A stretch of 24,157 nucleotides of DNA, taken from the NCBI GenBank assembly GCA_934871445.1, contig CAKXBD010000003.1, forward strand, positions 7,828-31,984, read 5' to 3'. Below, piece by piece: positions 6,690 to 13,752 of this stretch (position 1 is its first letter; every line of letters begins with the position of its first letter). The translations under genes and the position numbers were made by a program. This DNA comes from an uncultured bacterium. Its GTDB lineage: Bacteria; Bacillota; Clostridia; Christensenellales; Borkfalkiaceae. Below the pieces are notes generated by a model. It saw only the letters and a list, made by a program, of their open reading frames with translations, was not told the origin of the DNA and ran no database searches.

Positions 6690-8482
6690 CCAAGAAGGAG
6701 ACGGTGACGGTAAAAAAGAGCGGAAAGAAGGAAAAGAAAGCGGCGAGAAGCAAGGAAGAGAAAGAAAAAGCCGCCGCAAAGAAGCGCGTGGACGCGGCGA
6801 TCGCCAAAGAACAGCGCAAAGCAAAAAAGGCGGAGCTGAAAGCCGCGAGAAAGGCGAAGCAGGAAGAAAAACGCCTTCAAATGAAAGCGAAGCGCGAGGA
6901 GCATCGCGCAAAAATGAAGGAAAAGCGCGCGCAGGCGAAAGCGGAGCGCCTTGCCCGCCGCGAACTTTTGCGCAGCGAAACGGCGGCCCAGCGGATAGAG
7001 AGGATAGAGAAGGAGCGCGCGGAAAAGCTTGCGCTCAAAAAACAGAAGCGCGAACAAGCGTATAATCTGAAATTGGAAAAGCGGGACGCCCGCCTGAAAA
7101 AGCGCGAGCAGAAGCTTCGGGATAAGCAGCATAGAAGAGAAACCCGTCGGACGCCCGGTTTCGGCGGGTGGCTGGCGGCGGTGATTTCCCTCGGCGTGGT
7201 CACGCTGGCGATGACGGCGGTCGTTACGCTGGGAGCCATCAATATGTCGGAAATGAACGGTACAATGGCGGGCTCTTATCGCGGAACGCTGTACGAGCTG
7301 GTCGGGATTATGGAAAACGTAGACACGGATCTCAATAAAGTCCGCGTTTCCGCGAGCCCCGTGCAGCAGAGCCGGTTGCTCACCGACCTTCTCGTGCAGA
7401 CGAGACTTGCAGAAAGCAGCCTCGAACGTTTCCCCATCGACAGCCATTCGGATGCGAACGTCACGTCTTTCATCAACCGCACGGCTGATGCTTCCCAGAC
7501 GCTTCTCAATAAGCTCGGGAACGGCGAAAGACTGACGGAATCGGATATTGCGCGCTTGGAAAAGCTTTACCAGACCAATCATAAAGTGAGGGAAGAGCTC
7601 AACCGTTTGGCCATGGAAATGACGGATAAAGACATGCAGGCCTTCATGAAGGAGAAGAAGGGCAACCGCGTATTTGAGAGCTTCCAGACGCTGGAAAACG
7701 CAACTCTCGAAGAGAATAAAGAAGAATCGGGACCTTTCGCGGAACAATCCACGGAAAATAAAGACAGTGCAGAACAGGAAAAGCAGGAAGAAATTTCTTC
7801 CTCGCGTGCAGAAGAGCTCTGTCTCGAATATTTCAAGGATTATTCGATCGTCAGCACGGGCTATGCGGGAGAAACGATTTCCGGGAATATGCAGGCATAT
7901 AACTTCTTCCTGCAAGACGACCATGAAAGACAGCTCTTTGCGCAGATCGCCAAAAACGGCGGTGCGTTAATATCCTTCGATTTCTATGAAGATTGCACCG
8001 AAAAGAATTTCGACCTCGAACGCTCCAAGGCGATTGCGGAAGAATATCTTTCGGGCCTCGGCTATGAAAATATGACGGCCGTATGGGTAAACGAGAGCGG
8101 AACGCAGGTCACGTTCAATTTCGCCTATGAACAGTCGGGCGCGGTATACTATCCCGATATGGTCAAGGTAAAAGTCTGCGAGACAAAGGGCAAAGTCGTC
8201 GGTTTCGACGCCGTCGCGTTCCTGAAAAATCACCGCAACAGGTCTGCGCCGAACACGAAGATTTCCCTCGGCGAAGCCCGCGAAAAGCTCAATAAAAACC
8301 TGAACGTGGAAGCGTCCCGCCTTACGGTCATACCCGTAGACGGAAAAGAAGTTGCCGCTTACGAGTTTGTGTGCACCTATAAGGAAGAGGACACCTATTT
8401 CATCTATGTAGATGCCAACACGGGCAACGAAGTCCGTATTCTCAACGTGCTCAATTCTAAGCAGGGCAGAATCTTGATATAA
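6686..8482 (+). CDS. ypeB: Spore germination protein YpeB with a long basic N-terminal extension
   Basis: YpeB is an inner spore membrane protein needed for SleB to assemble and remain stable in the spore. The long frame gives 598 residues from a GTG at 6686, well above the roughly 450 of the Bacillus protein. Residues 1-157 are extraordinarily rich in Lys, Arg, Ala and Glu and should form a charged, helical or coiled-coil segment. One membrane helix follows at about 161-184. The extracytoplasmic part comes next: a helical region with SARxxQTRLAESSLERFP-like text, a Glu/Ser-rich linker near 345-370, and PepSY-like C-terminal units ending in YIYVDANTGNEVRIL. The GTG has only a weak ribosome site, and the frame probably begins at 6564 (see the neighbouring fragment). 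Position after sleB supports the assignment. Confidence 0.88.
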   Translation: MTKKETVTVKKSGKKEKKAARSKEEKEKAAAKKRVDAAIAKEQRKAKKAELKAARKAKQEEKRLQMKAKREEHRAKMKEKRAQAKAERLARRELLRSETAAQRIERIEKERAEKLALKKQKREQAYNLKLEKRDARLKKREQKLRDKQHRRETRRTPGFGGWLAAVISLGVVTLAMTAVVTLGAINMSEMNGTMAGSYRGTLYELVGIMENVDTDLNKVRVSASPVQQSRLLTDLLVQTRLAESSLERFPIDSHSDANVTSFINRTADASQTLLNKLGNGERLTESDIARLEKLYQTNHKVREELNRLAMEMTDKDMQAFMKEKKGNRVFESFQTLENATLEENKEESGPFAEQSTENKDSAEQEKQEEISSSRAEELCLEYFKDYSIVSTGYAGETISGNMQAYNFFLQDDHERQLFAQIAKNGGALISFDFYEDCTEKNFDLERSKAIAEEYLSGLGYENMTAVWVNESGTQVTFNFAYEQSGAVYYPDMVKVKVCETKGKVVGFDAVAFLKNHRNRSAPNTKISLGEAREKLNKNLNVEASRLTVIPVDGKEVAAYEFVCTYKEEDTYFIYVDANTGNEVRILNVLNSKQGRILI

Positions 8483-8530
8483 ATTGAGCGCGGGAAAAAG
8501 AAACAAGCTCTAAAAAATATTCTAAAATAG

Positions 8531-8576
8531 AAGGCACTTTCGCTGCTCGAAATGAAGCGGCGGGAGTGCCTTTTGT
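8531..8576 (+). terminator. Terminator of the sleB-ypeB unit
   Basis: AAGGCACT (8531-8538) pairs with AGTGCCTT (8565-8572). An inner CGCTGCT/AGCGGCG pairing and TTTTGTT after the stem complete the structure. It lies about 50 bases after the ypeB stop. Confidence 0.8.
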
Positions 8577-8633
8577 TATAGGGATTCCCTGATATGGAAA
8601 ATAATGTTTTTGCGCATATTTTGCGGAAAATTC

Positions 8634-8662
8634 TTGACTCTCCTAAAAAAATATGATATAAT
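8634..8662 (+). promoter_or_regulatory. Sigma-A promoter of the PerR/Fur-type gene
   Basis: TTGACT (8634-8639) and TATAAT (8657-8662) have a 17-base spacer, about 30 bases before the start codon at 8693. Confidence 0.88.
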
Positions 8663-8670
8663 TAATATCA
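8654..8670 (+). promoter_or_regulatory. Candidate Fur/PerR operator over the -10 box
   Basis: TGATATAATTAATATCA is an inverted repeat with perfect 6-base arms (TGATAT/ATATCA) around 5 bases. It resembles the AT-rich Fur and Per boxes of Gram-positive bacteria. It covers the -10 element of the promoter for the regulator itself, which fits autorepression. No binding data are available. Confidence 0.55.
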
Positions 8671-8692
8671 AATCTCAATAAAAGGAGTTATC

Positions 8693-9097
8693 ATGCAGGA
8701 GAGGCAGACGAAACAAAAACGGATAATTTACGATGCGTTGAAGTCGTTAGACCATCCGACGGCGACGGAGGTTTACGGGTACGTACACGAAAGACATCCT
8801 ACGGTGAGCCGTGCCACGGTGTTTCGGGTATTGAACGGATTTACTTGCAGCGGCCGTGCGGCGGAGCTGAGAATGGCCGGAAGCGATGTCCGATACGATT
8901 ATAACGTCAGTAGGCACTATCACGTGCATTGCCGTAAATGCGGACGGGTGGCGGATATTCTCATGCCCGCGGATTTTCCCGTCAAGGAGTCTGTGCAGGA
9001 TTGCTGCGGCTTCCGGCTCGAAGATTTCAGCATAGAATTTCTCGGCACCTGCCCCGATTGTCTGAAACAAGAGGGCGCGGCGGAAAAATTATCTTAA
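8693..9097 (+). CDS. perR: Fur-family metal-dependent regulator, PerR-like
   Basis: This cytoplasmic repressor has 134 residues: an N-terminal winged helix (about 1-72) and a C-terminal metal-binding dimerisation domain. The PerR-type regulatory ligands are all in place: H21 (HPTATEVY), D69 (RYDYN), H75 and H77 (HYHVHC), and D88 (VADIL). The structural zinc site is C80-x2-C83 and C120-x2-C123. In PerR, peroxide oxidises the iron-binding histidines and releases DNA; this role is by analogy. The N-terminus is shorter than in Bacillus PerR. The start follows AGGAG by 5 bases. It has its own promoter with a palindrome over the -10 box. Rubrerythrin in the same window is a plausible target. A Fur or Zur role cannot be excluded. 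Confidence 0.88.
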   Translation: MQERQTKQKRIIYDALKSLDHPTATEVYGYVHERHPTVSRATVFRVLNGFTCSGRAAELRMAGSDVRYDYNVSRHYHVHCRKCGRVADILMPADFPVKESVQDCCGFRLEDFSIEFLGTCPDCLKQEGAAEKLS

Positions 9098-9123
9098 AAT
9101 ATCATAGTTTTTCATTACAATCG

Positions 9124-9152
9124 TTGACAGATGTAGTTTTTTATGGTACAAT
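9124..9152 (+). promoter_or_regulatory. Near-consensus sigma-A promoter of the 28-residue peptide gene
   Basis: TTGACA (9124-9129), 17 bases, TACAAT (9147-9152). It lies between the stop of the PerR-like gene (9097) and the small gene start at 9181. Confidence 0.88.
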
Positions 9153-9180
9153 AAGGAAAACTGCGGAAGGAGGGACGGGA

Positions 9181-9267
9181 ATGAAGAGAGGAGCGGCCAT
9201 TGTTTTGACATTAGCCGGTTGTTTATTGGTGATTGCTTTGGGGGTCGTGGCGTTCCTGTATTCCTGA
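9181..9267 (+). CDS. 28-residue single-pass membrane peptide
   Basis: An ATG at 9181 with GGAGG about 8 bases upstream opens a 28-residue frame. It starts MKRG, continues as one hydrophobic helix (roughly residues 5-27, containing one Cys at 14), and ends FLYS. It has a near-consensus promoter in front and a strong terminator behind, so it is a complete transcription unit of about 200 bases. The basic start predicts the N-terminus inside. Size and make-up fit small membrane regulators, or hydrophobic peptides such as those of type I toxin-antitoxin systems. I did not see an obvious antisense RNA promoter. Function unknown. Confidence 0.75.
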   Translation: MKRGAAIVLTLAGCLLVIALGVVAFLYS

Positions 9268-9297
9268 AAGAGCCGCAAGAAGATAGAAGAGGTGAAG

Positions 9298-9330
9298 CGG
9301 GAGAGACCGAAAGGTGCTCTCCCGTTTTTT
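9298..9330 (+). terminator. Terminator of the small membrane peptide gene
   Basis: CGGGAGAG (9298-9305) pairs with CTCTCCCG (9317-9324). An inner ACC/GGT pairing, one bulged G and a GAAA loop complete the hairpin, and TTTTTT follows at 9325-9330. Confidence 0.9.
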
Positions 9331-9373
9331 GGTAAATCAGAGAGTCATAGAAAGCGGTAGAGTTGCGAAAGAC

Positions 9374-9402
9374 TTGATTTTTCCGGAAAATTATGGTATG
9401 AT
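9374..9402 (+). promoter_or_regulatory. Sigma-A promoter of leuA
   Basis: TTGATT (9374-9379), 17 bases, TATGAT (9397-9402). It lies about 35 bases before the start codon at 9437, leaving too short a leader for a T-box or attenuator. Confidence 0.75.
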
Positions 9403-9436
9403 AAAAGTGCACGACGAGCGAACGGGAGGAGGTTTC

Positions 9437-11104
9437 ATGAAAAATTTTCAAAAATACGCGAAGCAGTATTTTTTGCCGCAGGAAACCTGTCTGGATTGGA
9501 TAGCGAAAGACGCTCCCGATAAGGCGCCCGATTGGTGCAGCGTAGATTTGCGCGACGGAAATCAGGCGCTTGTAGAGCCTATGGACCTGCATACGAAAAT
9601 AGAGTTTTTTCTCATGCTGGTGGAATTGGGTTTCAAGGAAATTGAGGTAGGCTTTCCGGCTGCGTCGGAAACGGAATATTCCTTTGTCCGTACTTTGATC
9701 GAAGAAAATCTCGTTCCCGACGGAGTGACGATTCAGGTATTGACGCAAGCGCGGGAACGCATTATCCGTCGTACCTTCGAGGCGGTGCGCGGTGCGAAAA
9801 GCGCGATTATACATATTTATAATTCCATTTCACCCGCACAGCGGGAACAGGTATTTCACGGCGGCAGGGCAGAGGTGAAGAAGATTGCTCTGGACGGAGC
9901 GGCATTGGCCGAGGAGCTTTCGAAACAAGAGAACGTAAGGCTCGAATACTCTCCCGAAAGTTTCACCGCGACGGAGCCGGAATTTTCCCTCGAAGTCTGC
10001 AACGCGGTATTGGAGCTTTGGAAGCCGACGGCGGAGAAGAAGGCGATCATCAATCTTCCGGCGACGGTGGAGACGGCCTTGCCGCACGTATTTGCGCAGC
10101 AGGTGGAATATATGCGGAAACATCTCGTTTACGGCGACGGGGTGATTTTGTCCGTGCACCCTCACAACGACCGCGGAAGCAGCGTAGCGGCGACGGAATC
10201 AGCTTTGCTGGCGGGTGCGGAGCGCGTGGAAGGGACGCTGTTCGGCAACGGCGAGCGGACGGGAAACGTAGACATCGTCACGCTCGCGCTCAATCTCTAT
10301 TCGCACGGAGTGGACCCGAGGCTCAATTTTGAAAATTTGCCGTATGCGGCGGCGAGATATACGTATTTGACGGGAATGAAAATTCCGCCCCGCCAGCCCT
10401 ATGCGGGGGAATTGGTGTTCGCGGCCTTTTCGGGGTCACATCAGGACGCGATCGCAAAGGGAATGAGGTATCGAGAAAAAACGGACGCAAAAATTTGGAA
10501 CGTTCCCTATTTGCCCATAGATCCTCGGGACATCGGTCGGGAGTATGAAAAGGACGTCATTCGCATCAACAGCCAATCGGGGAAAGGGGGAGTGGGATAT
10601 ATTTTGGAGAGCGCGTATGAAATGCACCTGCCCGCTCGGTTGAAGGAGGCGTTTTCGGAAATCGTCAAGAGCATTTCGGACTCGGAGCATAAGGAATTGA
10701 AGCCGTCGGAAATTTATCGGCTGTTCGTAGAGCATTTTGTAGAGAACACTTCCCGTTTAGACGTTTCACAGGTTCGTTTTCGTCAACAGGAAAAAATTAC
10801 GGCGACCGTTTCGATACTCGACGCAGAGGGAAAAAGCCGAGAGATTTGCGCGGAGGGAAACGGCCGACTCGACGCCGTGTCCAATGCGCTGAAAAATTAT
10901 CTGGGAATCCCGTATCTCATGAACGGATATGAGCAGCATGCGCTTTCCGAGGGAAGCTCGTCCAAAGCGATTACTTACCTGAGCATAGAGAACGGCGGGA
11001 AATCGTATTGGGGCGCGGGGATTCACGACGACGGTACGACCGCTTCGGTGAACGCACTCTGTGCGGCGATCAATAATCTTTTGTCGGACAGAAAAAAAGG
11101 ATAA
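9437..11104 (+). CDS. leuA: 2-isopropylmalate synthase, type 2
   Basis: This enzyme condenses acetyl-CoA with 2-oxoisovalerate, the first committed step of leucine synthesis. The start at 9437 follows GGAGGAGG; upstream in-frame ATGs lack such a site and lie in the previous terminator. The protein has 555 residues, as expected for the type 2 (LeuA2) group. The catalytic TIM barrel shows WCSVDLRDGNQAL near 33-45 (R39, D40), the metal-binding pair H241 and H243 in HPHNDRGSS, and GNGERTGNVD near 275. The C-terminal regulatory domain for leucine feedback starts around 430 and ends with VNALCAAINNLL. No other leucine genes are nearby, so it stands alone here. Confidence 0.95.
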   Translation: MKNFQKYAKQYFLPQETCLDWIAKDAPDKAPDWCSVDLRDGNQALVEPMDLHTKIEFFLMLVELGFKEIEVGFPAASETEYSFVRTLIEENLVPDGVTIQVLTQARERIIRRTFEAVRGAKSAIIHIYNSISPAQREQVFHGGRAEVKKIALDGAALAEELSKQENVRLEYSPESFTATEPEFSLEVCNAVLELWKPTAEKKAIINLPATVETALPHVFAQQVEYMRKHLVYGDGVILSVHPHNDRGSSVAATESALLAGAERVEGTLFGNGERTGNVDIVTLALNLYSHGVDPRLNFENLPYAAARYTYLTGMKIPPRQPYAGELVFAAFSGSHQDAIAKGMRYREKTDAKIWNVPYLPIDPRDIGREYEKDVIRINSQSGKGGVGYILESAYEMHLPARLKEAFSEIVKSISDSEHKELKPSEIYRLFVEHFVENTSRLDVSQVRFRQQEKITATVSILDAEGKSREICAEGNGRLDAVSNALKNYLGIPYLMNGYEQHALSEGSSSKAITYLSIENGGKSYWGAGIHDDGTTASVNALCAAINNLLSDRKKG

Positions 11105-11137
11105 AGAAAATTTTTTGTTTGTTATCGGTAAAAAGTG

Positions 11138-11166
11138 TTGACATTTGAGCGCAAATAGCATATAAT
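11138..11166 (+). promoter_or_regulatory. Consensus promoter of the tRNA-Gly gene
   Basis: TTGACA (11138-11143), 17 bases, TATAAT (11161-11166): both boxes match consensus. The tRNA begins 14 bases after the -10 box. Confidence 0.92.
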
Positions 11167-11180
11167 GAAAACACTTGAAT

Positions 11181-11255
11181 GCAGGTGTCGCCTAGCGGTA
11201 TGGCGTCAGCTTCCCAAGCTGATTCCGGCGAGTTCGACTCTCGTCACCTGCTCCA
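11181..11255 (+). tRNA. tRNA-Gly with anticodon CCC
   Basis: A full cloverleaf can be drawn. The acceptor stem is GCAGGTG with CACCTGC (11245-11251). The D arm is GCC/GGC, the anticodon stem is TCAGC/GCTGA with loop TTCCCAA (anticodon CCC, reading GGG), and the T arm is GCGAG/CTCGT with loop TTCGACT. The discriminator base is T and the CCA end is encoded (11253-11255). It stands alone, with a consensus promoter and its own terminator. Confidence 0.95.
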
Positions 11256-11257
11256 CG

Positions 11258-11290
11258 AAAAAAAGCCCCTTTTTGGGGCTTTTTCTTTTT
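11258..11290 (+). terminator. Terminator of the tRNA-Gly gene
   Basis: An A-run and AGCCCC pair with GGGGCT followed by a long T-run. The hairpin has a short T-rich loop and begins a few bases after the encoded CCA. Confidence 0.9.
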
Positions 11291-11389
11291 TACAATAAAT
11301 TTGCGATCAATCGAACGGCGTATCGTATAGAATTGAATTGGAGCAACTATTTTATACGCAAGAAAGGGATAGAAATATTTTTAATGGTG

Positions 11390-11418
11390 TTGTACTTTTT
11401 GGAAATATATGTTATAAT
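11390..11418 (+). promoter_or_regulatory. Promoter of the nuclease-helicase gene
   Basis: TTGTAC (11390-11395), 17 bases, TATAAT (11413-11418). It sits in an AT-rich stretch about 30 bases before the start codons at 11449 and 11452. Confidence 0.8.
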
Positions 11419-11448
11419 CATTCTTGAAGGAATTGCAGGAGGGAAAGA

Positions 11449-13542
11449 ATGATGCACTATGAAGAACACGAAAAATATAATAGAATTGAATTATATTTTG
11501 ATCAAAAACCGCCGGAAAATATTAGGAGCCGTTTGCATAAAAGTGGCTGGTGGTGGAGTCCTGTAAAAAAGTGCTGGAATAATAGAAATACCGATGAAGC
11601 GAAAAAATTGGCAAGGGCCATATACGAAGAGTTAGATCGAAAGAATACATCTAAAATTTTTGAGCCGTTGGAGCCAAAGGGAGCAGAGATGAGGAAACGA
11701 TACTGTTATATGGGGACGGTGACTGATTTTCTTCAAACTTCGTGCGATACTTGGCTACAAGAAATGAAAAGTAGCTTTTCAGAGGCCCATCTTTTATTTT
11801 TAGGGAAATTACAGATCGATGCGTGGATAGATTGCTATCATGTACTGAAATCGGAGTTAACCCCATTCAACGAGATATATAGAGCTTTTCATATTGTATT
11901 TGAATATAATCTTCCTTATGAAGCCGGTCGTAGGCCCGACGTTCTTCTCATCAGCAATGAGTATGTATTGATACTTGAATTTAAGAAAAAGGAAAAAGTA
12001 TTACGGGCGGATATAGACCAAGTAGCGGCATATTGTAGAGATATTCAGGAATACCACTATGAATCGAGAAATAAAAGAGTTTTGCCATATTTAGTTGTAA
12101 CAAAAATGCAAGAAATAGAGACCATATCTGAAAATGGCGTACATATTTGTTCGGGGGATATGCTTTTTAAGGCGCTTTGTAAGGCTGTGCAAGGGGAAGT
12201 AACGGCGTGTAAAATAGAAACGTGGCTCCAATCGAATTACGAGCCCTTGCCGACGATTGTAGAAGCGGCAAGAATGATTATGGAAAGGGAAGAGCTTCCG
12301 CATATCCGACGGGTAAACAGTACGGGAATACCGGAGGCCATAAAATACTTAACAACTATTACAAATTATGCAAGAGAGCAAAAGAAGCATATTCTCGCGT
12401 TAGTGACAGGAGTTCCGGGTTCAGGAAAAACATTTTTGGGACTGCAATTTGTCTATGATGTAGGAAGGGGGGAAGATAGAGCGAGCTCTGTTTATTTATC
12501 GGGAAACGCTTCATTGGTGAGCGTATTGACGGACGCTTTGAAAAGCGGTGTATTTGTCAAAAATCTGCATAAAATTGTTGAAGAATACTTGAAAAACGAA
12601 GCAAAGGATTTTTCTAATAATGTCATTGTTTTCGATGAAGGGCAACGGGCTTGGGACAAGGAGAGAATGGAAAAACGATATAGAGCTTCAAATGCTTCGG
12701 AGCCGAATATTCTAATTCGCATGGCCGAAGAGCGTTTAGAATGGTGTGTGTTGCTCATTTTAGTGGGCGAGGGGCAAGAGATTAATAGCGGGGAGAACGC
12801 CGGAATCGGCCAATGGAATGATGCCTTGAAGGCCTCCTCTGTGGAATGGGAGGTTTTGTGTCCGAATAAGCTCGCGACGATATTTGAAGGCACTCAAAAA
12901 GTAATCGGTGACGCCTCTCGGAATAAATTAGATTTAACGGTAACGCTACGCACTCATCTTGCAGGCGATGTAAGCAATTTTGTAAACAACCTAATTGAAG
13001 GAAAAATAGATAGGGCATCGGAATATGTAAAAAAGATTAAGTCTGCGGGATTTTCCATGTTAGTCACCCGCGACCTTGAAAAGGCGAAGGAATATTGTAA
13101 AACGAGGTATGCGGGCCAGCGTACAAAACGTTATGGTTTGATTGCTTCTTCAAAAAAAGATAGCTTTATGAAGAAATACGGAGTCGATAACGGATATGCG
13201 GCGACCAGTCATGTAAATATCGGTAAATGGTTCAATACCGACGCTCGTAGTGGCTGTTCTTGTTGCAATCTCGAAAAAGTAGTGACGGAATTTGGCTGTC
13301 AGGGTTTAGAATTGGATATGCCTATTGTGTGTTGGGGGCCGGATATGATATGGAACGGAAATTCGTGGAATCTATACCAAAAATTCCAATCGGCCGACAG
13401 TGACGAAAATATATATCGAATAAACAGTTATAGGGTGTTATTGACGCGCGGACGCGACGGATTTATCATATTTGTTCCGAACGCTCATTTGCTCGACGGA
13501 GTATATACCTTATTGATTGGACTAGATATGGATGAATTATAA
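11449..13542 (+). CDS. PD-(D/E)XK-like nuclease fused to a DUF2075 (Schlafen-type) helicase, candidate defence protein
   Basis: The protein has 697 residues and starts at tandem ATGs (11449, 11452) behind AGGAGGG. Residues 12-43 form a small module with IELYFD, WWWSP and KCW, like the short domain found in some plasmid and phage proteins. Residues 160-180 read RRPDVLLIS then ILEFKKK: P163-D164 and E177-x-K179 fit a PD-(D/E)XK nuclease core, with Q191 after it. The ATPase part has Walker A GVPGSGKT (321-328), Walker B VIVFDEGQR (392-400), LVGEGQEIN (438-446), EFGCQGLELD (614-623) and a motif VI-like LLTRGRDG (664-671), matching DUF2075 proteins. A cytoplasmic DNA- or RNA-acting motor with attached nuclease is expected; an anti-phage role is inference. 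It stands alone next to a tRNA gene. It is visibly AT-richer than its neighbours (25 G+C in 12001-12060 against 35 in 14461-14520), suggesting transfer. Confidence 0.82.
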   Translation: MMHYEEHEKYNRIELYFDQKPPENIRSRLHKSGWWWSPVKKCWNNRNTDEAKKLARAIYEELDRKNTSKIFEPLEPKGAEMRKRYCYMGTVTDFLQTSCDTWLQEMKSSFSEAHLLFLGKLQIDAWIDCYHVLKSELTPFNEIYRAFHIVFEYNLPYEAGRRPDVLLISNEYVLILEFKKKEKVLRADIDQVAAYCRDIQEYHYESRNKRVLPYLVVTKMQEIETISENGVHICSGDMLFKALCKAVQGEVTACKIETWLQSNYEPLPTIVEAARMIMEREELPHIRRVNSTGIPEAIKYLTTITNYAREQKKHILALVTGVPGSGKTFLGLQFVYDVGRGEDRASSVYLSGNASLVSVLTDALKSGVFVKNLHKIVEEYLKNEAKDFSNNVIVFDEGQRAWDKERMEKRYRASNASEPNILIRMAEERLEWCVLLILVGEGQEINSGENAGIGQWNDALKASSVEWEVLCPNKLATIFEGTQKVIGDASRNKLDLTVTLRTHLAGDVSNFVNNLIEGKIDRASEYVKKIKSAGFSMLVTRDLEKAKEYCKTRYAGQRTKRYGLIASSKKDSFMKKYGVDNGYAATSHVNIGKWFNTDARSGCSCCNLEKVVTEFGCQGLELDMPIVCWGPDMIWNGNSWNLYQKFQSADSDENIYRINSYRVLLTRGRDGFIIFVPNAHLLDGVYTLLIGLDMDEL

Positions 13543-13683
13543 TTTCCGAGCCGCTGAGAATTTTCTGAAAAAATTTTTTTCATGATCGGACTTCGATTTT
13601 CTCTTTTGAAGCCTGTGTTCTGCTTCCGATTTGTTTTCTCCTTTTCCGCATGCCGAGCTTTGGGCATAAAAGGGGCCACGATT

Positions 13684-13727
13684 GCGAAAAATAACGTTGG
13701 CGGGGAAAATCCCCGCACATTTTTCGC
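13684..13727 (+). terminator. Two-tier hairpin between the helicase gene and the spoVB-like gene
   Basis: An inner stem GCGGGGA/TCCCCGC (13700-13706 with 13710-13716, AAA loop) sits inside an outer pair GCGAAAAAT/ATTTTTCGC (13684-13692 with 13719-13727). The inner hairpin followed by ATTTTT looks like a terminator for the helicase gene. It ends only 25 bases before the start codon of the next gene, so it could also act as an attenuator for that gene. Confidence 0.6.
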
Positions 13728-13752
13728 AGGCTTGCGGAAGAAGGACGGGAAG

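Noticed and set aside
9331..9436. T-box or leader-peptide attenuator before leuA
   Set aside because: The leader after the promoter is only about 30 bases, with no leucine-codon run or T-box sequence.
13582..13752. 57-residue N-terminal extension of the spoVB-like protein
   Set aside because: The extension crosses a terminator-like hairpin and does not resemble family members. The protein from 13753 begins with a typical MKKQSFLKGA opening.
11181..13752. Integration site (att duplication of the tRNA-Gly 3' end) flanking the helicase gene
   Set aside because: I looked for a repeat of the tRNA 3' end after the gene and saw none. There is also no integrase, so only composition and position hint at transfer.
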